From: Parelaphostrongylus tenuis
Taxonomy: Eukaryota > Nematoda > Chromadorea > Rhabditida > Metastrongylidae
Assembly (NCBI GenBank): GCA_019055375.1
Contig: JAHQIW010006032.1
Coordinates: forward strand, 1-64,000
Reading direction: 5' to 3'
Length of the DNA: 64,000 nt
Translations under genes and position numbers: made by a program
In this document: positions 60,331-64,000 of the stretch, one piece after another
How positions within the stretch are numbered: position 1 is the first letter of the stretch
Layout of the letters: each line of letters begins with the position of its first letter
Notes under the pieces: model-generated
Database searches by the model: none
What the model was told of the DNA's origin: nothing
Seen by the model: the letters and a program-made list of their open reading frames with translations, nothing else

Positions 60331-61663
60331 GCAGCATCCAGATTAGATCTATGCTTCACATTCGCCTTTCGCCTTCATATTTATCACGCGTATAACTTGC
60401 TGGAAGTCGAAAAGCGTATCAATGTGTAGAGGAATTTTCGTAGTATCTTACTCAGTCGTCTACTTGAAGTTTTTTCAAGCTGAGGAAAAATTCCTAATTG
60501 GATAACAATTTATCGAATGTTTCACCTCTCCCACCATCTGCCTCGCCCACCGCCGCGGCCATCGCCCTGTCGAATAGCCAGTGAACAACCTGCTGAAAAT
60601 GTAAAACTCGATCTCATTTTCTCTGCTAGGTCGTGTTTCCAGAGATAAACATTGCGCTATCAGATGATTACTGATAGTCTAAAGAAAGAGCTCTTTTTGG
60701 CGAGTTTCAAAGCACGAATCAAGAGACCAAAGGAGACAAAGAAAATCGAAAAAGCTTTTTGAAAAGAAGACACCTTTTTCAGCTTTTTGAAGCCTGTGCT
60801 GTAGTTCGAGTATTAGCACTCTAAGGATGGAGTTTTGTCCAGCGAAATATAAGCGAGACAAGAGGAAAAATCACGTGATTTCATGGAACTTAATTTTACT
60901 TCGAAAATTACAGCTTTGTAAAGGGGTGTTTTTAGACTTTTCATGGAGAATAATAGTAACCATTCGAAAGCTGAGACTTGAACCTACGGTCACATGTTCC
61001 CGATTTCTCAAAATACCTCCTTGAAACGCTGTTATATCAAAGTAAGATAAAGTTTCATGAAACCATGTGTTTTTTTCCCCTGTCACGCCTATATTCCGTT
61101 GGACAAAACTCCTTTCTTAGAGTGCTAATAATCGAACTACAGCACAGGCTTTAAAGAACTCTAAAACGTGTCTGCATTTATAAAAGCACTTTTGATGTTT
61201 TGGTCTCCTTTGGTCTTTGATTTGTGCTTTATAACGTCGCTCAAACAGAGCCTTTTCTTCAGACGATTAGTAATCGTTTGATAGCGTAATGTTTATTTGT
61301 AATGTAATTGTGATGTTAGCTATAGAATTGTGAACTCAAATGCCTCATGAATTGAACAAATTCCTCAATTAGTCATGAATAACATTTCGTCCTACATGAA
61401 TACTTTTTCGCACACAGATACATAAATTATAGAGTTGTCGAAAACGCCGTTACAATGGACGACTTTTTCTGCTACATACTGTTCTCTGATGAAGGTGGAG
61501 GCAACCGCCTTTTGTTCACTCATAGAATCCGTCGAGTCCTAAATCGAATCATGTTAAGGCTTGAAATCCTGTGCTGAGTAGTGACCTGTGCAGTTTCTCG
61601 CATTTTTGACATGATGTTCGAGTCCTTTTGAAATCGTAGAGTGTAAGAAATTTTTGCGCATCA

Positions 61664-61992
61664 TGCCTCTCGCTTCGAGTGCTTTCTTAAAACCACGCTT
61701 AAAAAATATGCTAAAGTTATTTATAATGTTGATGTATTTAACGATACCAGGCAAGAGCAATCGAGTGTAAAACGCTGTCCATTCAGTCAATATTTTCACA
61801 TAATGGCGCATGTAACAAGTTCGTTTTTGTTAAATCTATGCAGCGGTTAGGTTCCCCAGAGAAGATTGGCTAAGGAAGGGCGAAGGGCCCGACTGAAGAG
61901 GCTGTCAAGTCTGCAGCACGTGATTGTGCTCTACAAGCTGCCCTCCAATAGGCCACATACAGGACTCAAAAAATACTTGTAGGCATATTATC
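61664..61992. mobile_element. Hammerhead element E (old, decayed)
   Basis: It starts TGCCTCTCGCTTCGAGTGCT, like the inverse unit end, and finishes ACTCAAAAAATACTTG. GCATCA stands at both edges. The matching left palindrome arm reads through without the element at about 59430-59450 (inverse of GCGCATCAATTCGATATC). The ribozyme motif (61885-61955) reads CTGAAGA but has GCAGC in place of GAAAC. Confidence 0.6.
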
Positions 61993-62454
61993 AGGCATCA
62001 GTTCCTTATCATCTATTATTTTGTTGCCTAAGTAAGGAATGCTCCTCGTCTTAAGATGGTATTTCACAGCTTATGCAATATAAATGAAGGTTTGAGGACT
62101 GCGCGGAGCTACTATTCTTAATTTACAAGAAAATCGAGCAAAGTCGACATAAAGATATTGACGAGCAAAGATGACAAGAGATCCTCAAATCGTGGCTGAA
62201 ATTCACCGGATGGTGTCATCTCTATGACGATTGCAGGCAACGGAACAAATGGAAAAGTATGTTTTGTGTTCGGATTGAGCAAATCATTCATATATCTTCC
62301 TGAATAAGTGATATGGAGGCTATCTATTCATAACATCTGTTAACTCTGCAATGGTGCGAATCTGCTGTTTTACTTAATTCAACGTATATCAATAATGAAG
62401 TAGATGAATGAAAATACTTTTTCAAAACGTCCCCCAAGTATTAATATCACTTTC

Positions 62455-62770
62455 AGAGTAGCCCCATAATGAACTTCGCTTTGATTGTTCTTATCTTCCC
62501 TACTCCGCCATCATAGTGGCTTACCATTGCCACTAGTTCTCGTTGCAATCGGTTTCTGCTTACCGGACATTCTGAGCCATAAAACATCTTATCAACAATG
62601 ACAAGAGATCCTGTGGAAACATAAAACAAACGATATTACTCCGTTGCCATATTTTGAGGTGATGGAAACTTCACTGATCTTTTCGTTCTGTCGATAGAAC
62701 CATAAAACAAAGTCTTTTGTAACTCCATCGACGTTTCATCACCTGAGAGCACCACTTATCGAGATGTTGT
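62455..62770 (-). pseudogene. Family Y fragment, copy 3
   Basis: Minus strand reads ETSMELQKTLFYGSIDRTKR, then SLVIVDKMFYGSECPVSRNR, LQRELVAMVSHYDGGVGKIR, TIKAKFIMGLL and stop, in two frames. It is the best-preserved C-terminal end of this family. Family unknown. Confidence 0.4.
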
Positions 62771-62779
62771 TAGGAGTTA

Positions 62780-63290
62780 TTGATGAAACGTCCTCAGATG
62801 TACCCATCGATGAAAACAGATGTGCAAACTTCCGCGTCAGGCGGGACTCGAGCCCACATCTCACCCTATCCGGGAGTGCGTGCTCTAACCCTTGCCATTG
62901 CTTTGCACTACTGACGCCCATTTTGCACACCACTCTTTCTACGCTACAACGCATTTATCTGTCACGCCAACAAACGGCCTGGCCTGAGTATTCGGTACCG
63001 ACATTGAACGCAGTCACGCTGACAGATATTGGGTATTGGTGATCAAACGAAATTCTTCTTATTTAACCGCTTCTAGAGGTGGATGAACAGATAGATGCGT
63101 TTTAGTATGGAAAGAGTGGTGGGCAAAATCGGCGTCAGTAGTGCAGCGGGTTAGAGCACACGCCCCAAATAGAGTGAGATCTGGGTTCGAGTCCCGCCCG
63201 ACGCAAAAGTTTTGCATATCGCTTCACAACAAAAGGTATATACTGCTAGAAGTGGTTAAATAAGAAGGATTGCGTTTGATCATAGAAATG
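62780..63290. mobile_element. tRNA-like foldback element, copy 4
   Basis: Modules at 62833-62917 (minus, with an internal insertion CTTGCCATTG) and 63132-63205 (plus). The centre shares CGGCCTGGCCTGAGTATTCG and CTGACAGATATTGGGTATTG with copy 1. The DNA following it (63290-64000) matches 16060-16310, so element and flank were duplicated together. Confidence 0.65.
63132..63205 (+). repeat. tRNA-like module, well kept
   Basis: GCGTCAG pairs with CCGACGC in six of seven positions. A box TAGTGCAGCGGGTTAGAG, B box GGGTTCGAGTCCC. The anticodon region (CGCCCCAAATAGAGTGAG) is not standard, so not a functional tRNA. Confidence 0.55.
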
Positions 63291-63355
63291 CCACCACATA
63301 AGTGATTAGCATCATTTTTCACATAGTTCGACGTTTTCTTAGCTTACCTGACGAC

Positions 63356-63410
63356 AACTTTTGAATATTTTAAGAGCAAGAATATGTTAGTTCTCAAGTG
63401 ATCATTACAC
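63356..63410 (+). repeat. Left flank repeat of element F (about 55 bp)
   Basis: Begins AACTTTTGAATATTTTAAGA and ends GTGATCATTACAC. It recurs in slightly different form at 63825-63878. The paralogue without element has it once, at 16136-16190. Confidence 0.6.
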
Positions 63411-63440
63411 GTGTTTCGTCTTTACAAACTCTTCAGTCGG
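63411..63440 (-). ncRNA. Hammerhead core without stem I, element F left
   Basis: Minus strand: CTGAAGA, GTTTGTAAAGAC, GAAAC, ACGTGTA. The core agrees with the CTGANGA...GAAAC consensus, but the sequence that should form the 3' strand of stem I is replaced by target DNA at the insertion edge. Confidence 0.55.
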
Positions 63441-63714
63441 GCAGTCGGGCTGTACAAGAGCCCATACCAGACCACATGACAAGTTGGCTCAAATAACAAT
63501 GAAAGGATCTACTGAAATTTGAGCGTGGTCTTAATAAAACACTCGAAATAAAGGTATAATATGATAAAAATGCCAGCCAAAGAGCAATTGAGTGCGCAAA
63601 CACTCTGTGTTAGGTGAAAATTTCGCTTGACATAGAGTATAAAACATTCGTCTTCGATGACTCTCTGTAAGGGAGCAGAGGTCCCAAAAGAACTGACTAT
63701 AAAAATTTCGAGAG

Positions 63715-63785
63715 ACGACGGGTTTTGCCTGACTGACGAGTCTGTAAGGGCGAAACACGTGTATCGGGCTGTACAAGAGCCGTTA
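63715..63785 (+). ncRNA. Hammerhead ribozyme motif, element F right
   Basis: CTGACGA at 63733-63739, stem II GTC/GGC around TGTAAG (63740-63751), GAAAC at 63752-63756, ACGTGTA at 63757-63763, then TCGGGC. Stem I pairs GCCTGA with TCGGGC over 6 bp (one T-G). The distal helix is GGTTTT with AAGAGCC. Complete core; cleavage expected after A63763. Confidence 0.8.
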
Positions 63786-63824
63786 TCGGACCACATGACA
63801 AGTTGGCTCAAATAATAATGAAGA

Positions 63825-63878
63825 AACTTTTGAATATTTAGAAACAAGAATATGTCAGTTCTAAATGATCATTAACAC
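63825..63878 (+). repeat. Right flank repeat of element F
   Basis: Second copy of 63356-63410, with about nine differences. After it the sequence goes on as in the empty paralogue (GATATTATTGAACTGCTCAT). Confidence 0.6.
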
Positions 63879-64000
63879 GATATTATTGAACTGCTCATTA
63901 CTTTTCGCAGAATGCAAACGGTCACGTGCTTAGACAGTGGACAAGTGCTTCTTCGTCACACACAAGATCTGCACATGCATTAAATATTGGCAATGCATAC

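Larger units (their letters stand above)
58650..62780. repeat. Large palindrome with diverged arms
   Basis: 58650-59805 pairs with 61320-62780, and inside it 60690-60905 pairs with 61030-61235. Shared markers include GGCGGTTGCCTCCATCTTTC (59618 region) against its inverse near 61495. The right arm also carries hammerhead element E, missing from the left arm. Confidence 0.65.
63411..63824 (+). mobile_element. Hammerhead element F with head-to-tail units
   Basis: A short minus-oriented arm (63411-63440) abuts a plus-oriented unit. The segment TCGGGCTGTACAAGAGCC occurs at 63444 and again at 63764, 320 bp apart in the same direction, so one full unit and part of a second stand head to tail. The end AATAATGAAG matches the unit end. 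Flanked by a repeat of about 54 bp (63356-63410, 63825-63878). Confidence 0.75.

Overview
The window looks like repeat-rich nuclear DNA of a parasitic strongylid, hookworm-like nematode. Evidence: split cathepsin B-like cysteine protease genes with short exons and gut-type GATA sites, RTE-type LINE remnants, mariner remnants, tRNA-derived SINEs and a Penelope-like fragment. There is no sign of operons or bacterial signals. No fully intact protein gene was found: nearly every coding stretch carries frameshifts or stops. 

Layout. (U1) 1-10345 holds an almost complete but frameshifted cathepsin B gene (exons 2-11 at 1425-7946). (V1) 10350-16050 is a second kind of block with a Penelope-like GIY-YIG endonuclease remnant, minus-strand exons of an unrecognised gene X, and repeats. 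(U2) about 18160-28720 repeats U1 with a full cathepsin B copy including promoter and exon 1. 28430-30600 is a long decayed RTE LINE, then mariner pieces, SINEs and gene-poor DNA to 41.3 kb. (V2) 41640-46350 repeats V1. (U3) 47810-56910 is a third, shattered cathepsin B unit folded into a large inverted duplication. 57.5-62.8 kb holds more gene X and a second large palindrome, and 62.75-64.0 kb repeats 15.5-16.3 kb. So U and V blocks form a tandem array in decay. 

The most interesting system is a family of palindromic elements of about 330-680 bp (six copies: 10929-11608, 36057-36400, 40177-40632, 49457-49855, 61664-61992, 63411-63824). Each arm carries a hammerhead self-cleaving ribozyme motif (type I): CTGATGA core, short stem II, GAAAC, a loopless self-complementary ACACGTGT stem III, and a stem I with an internal loop. 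Two copies have perfect target-site duplications (13 and 12 bp), others imperfect ones, and three have empty sites in paralogous DNA of the same window. They are therefore real mobile elements whose target duplications suggest insertion by target-primed reverse transcription, plausibly by a Penelope-like or LINE enzyme. A second foldback family carries tRNA-like modules in both arms. All assignments come from reading the sequence; no database search was made.
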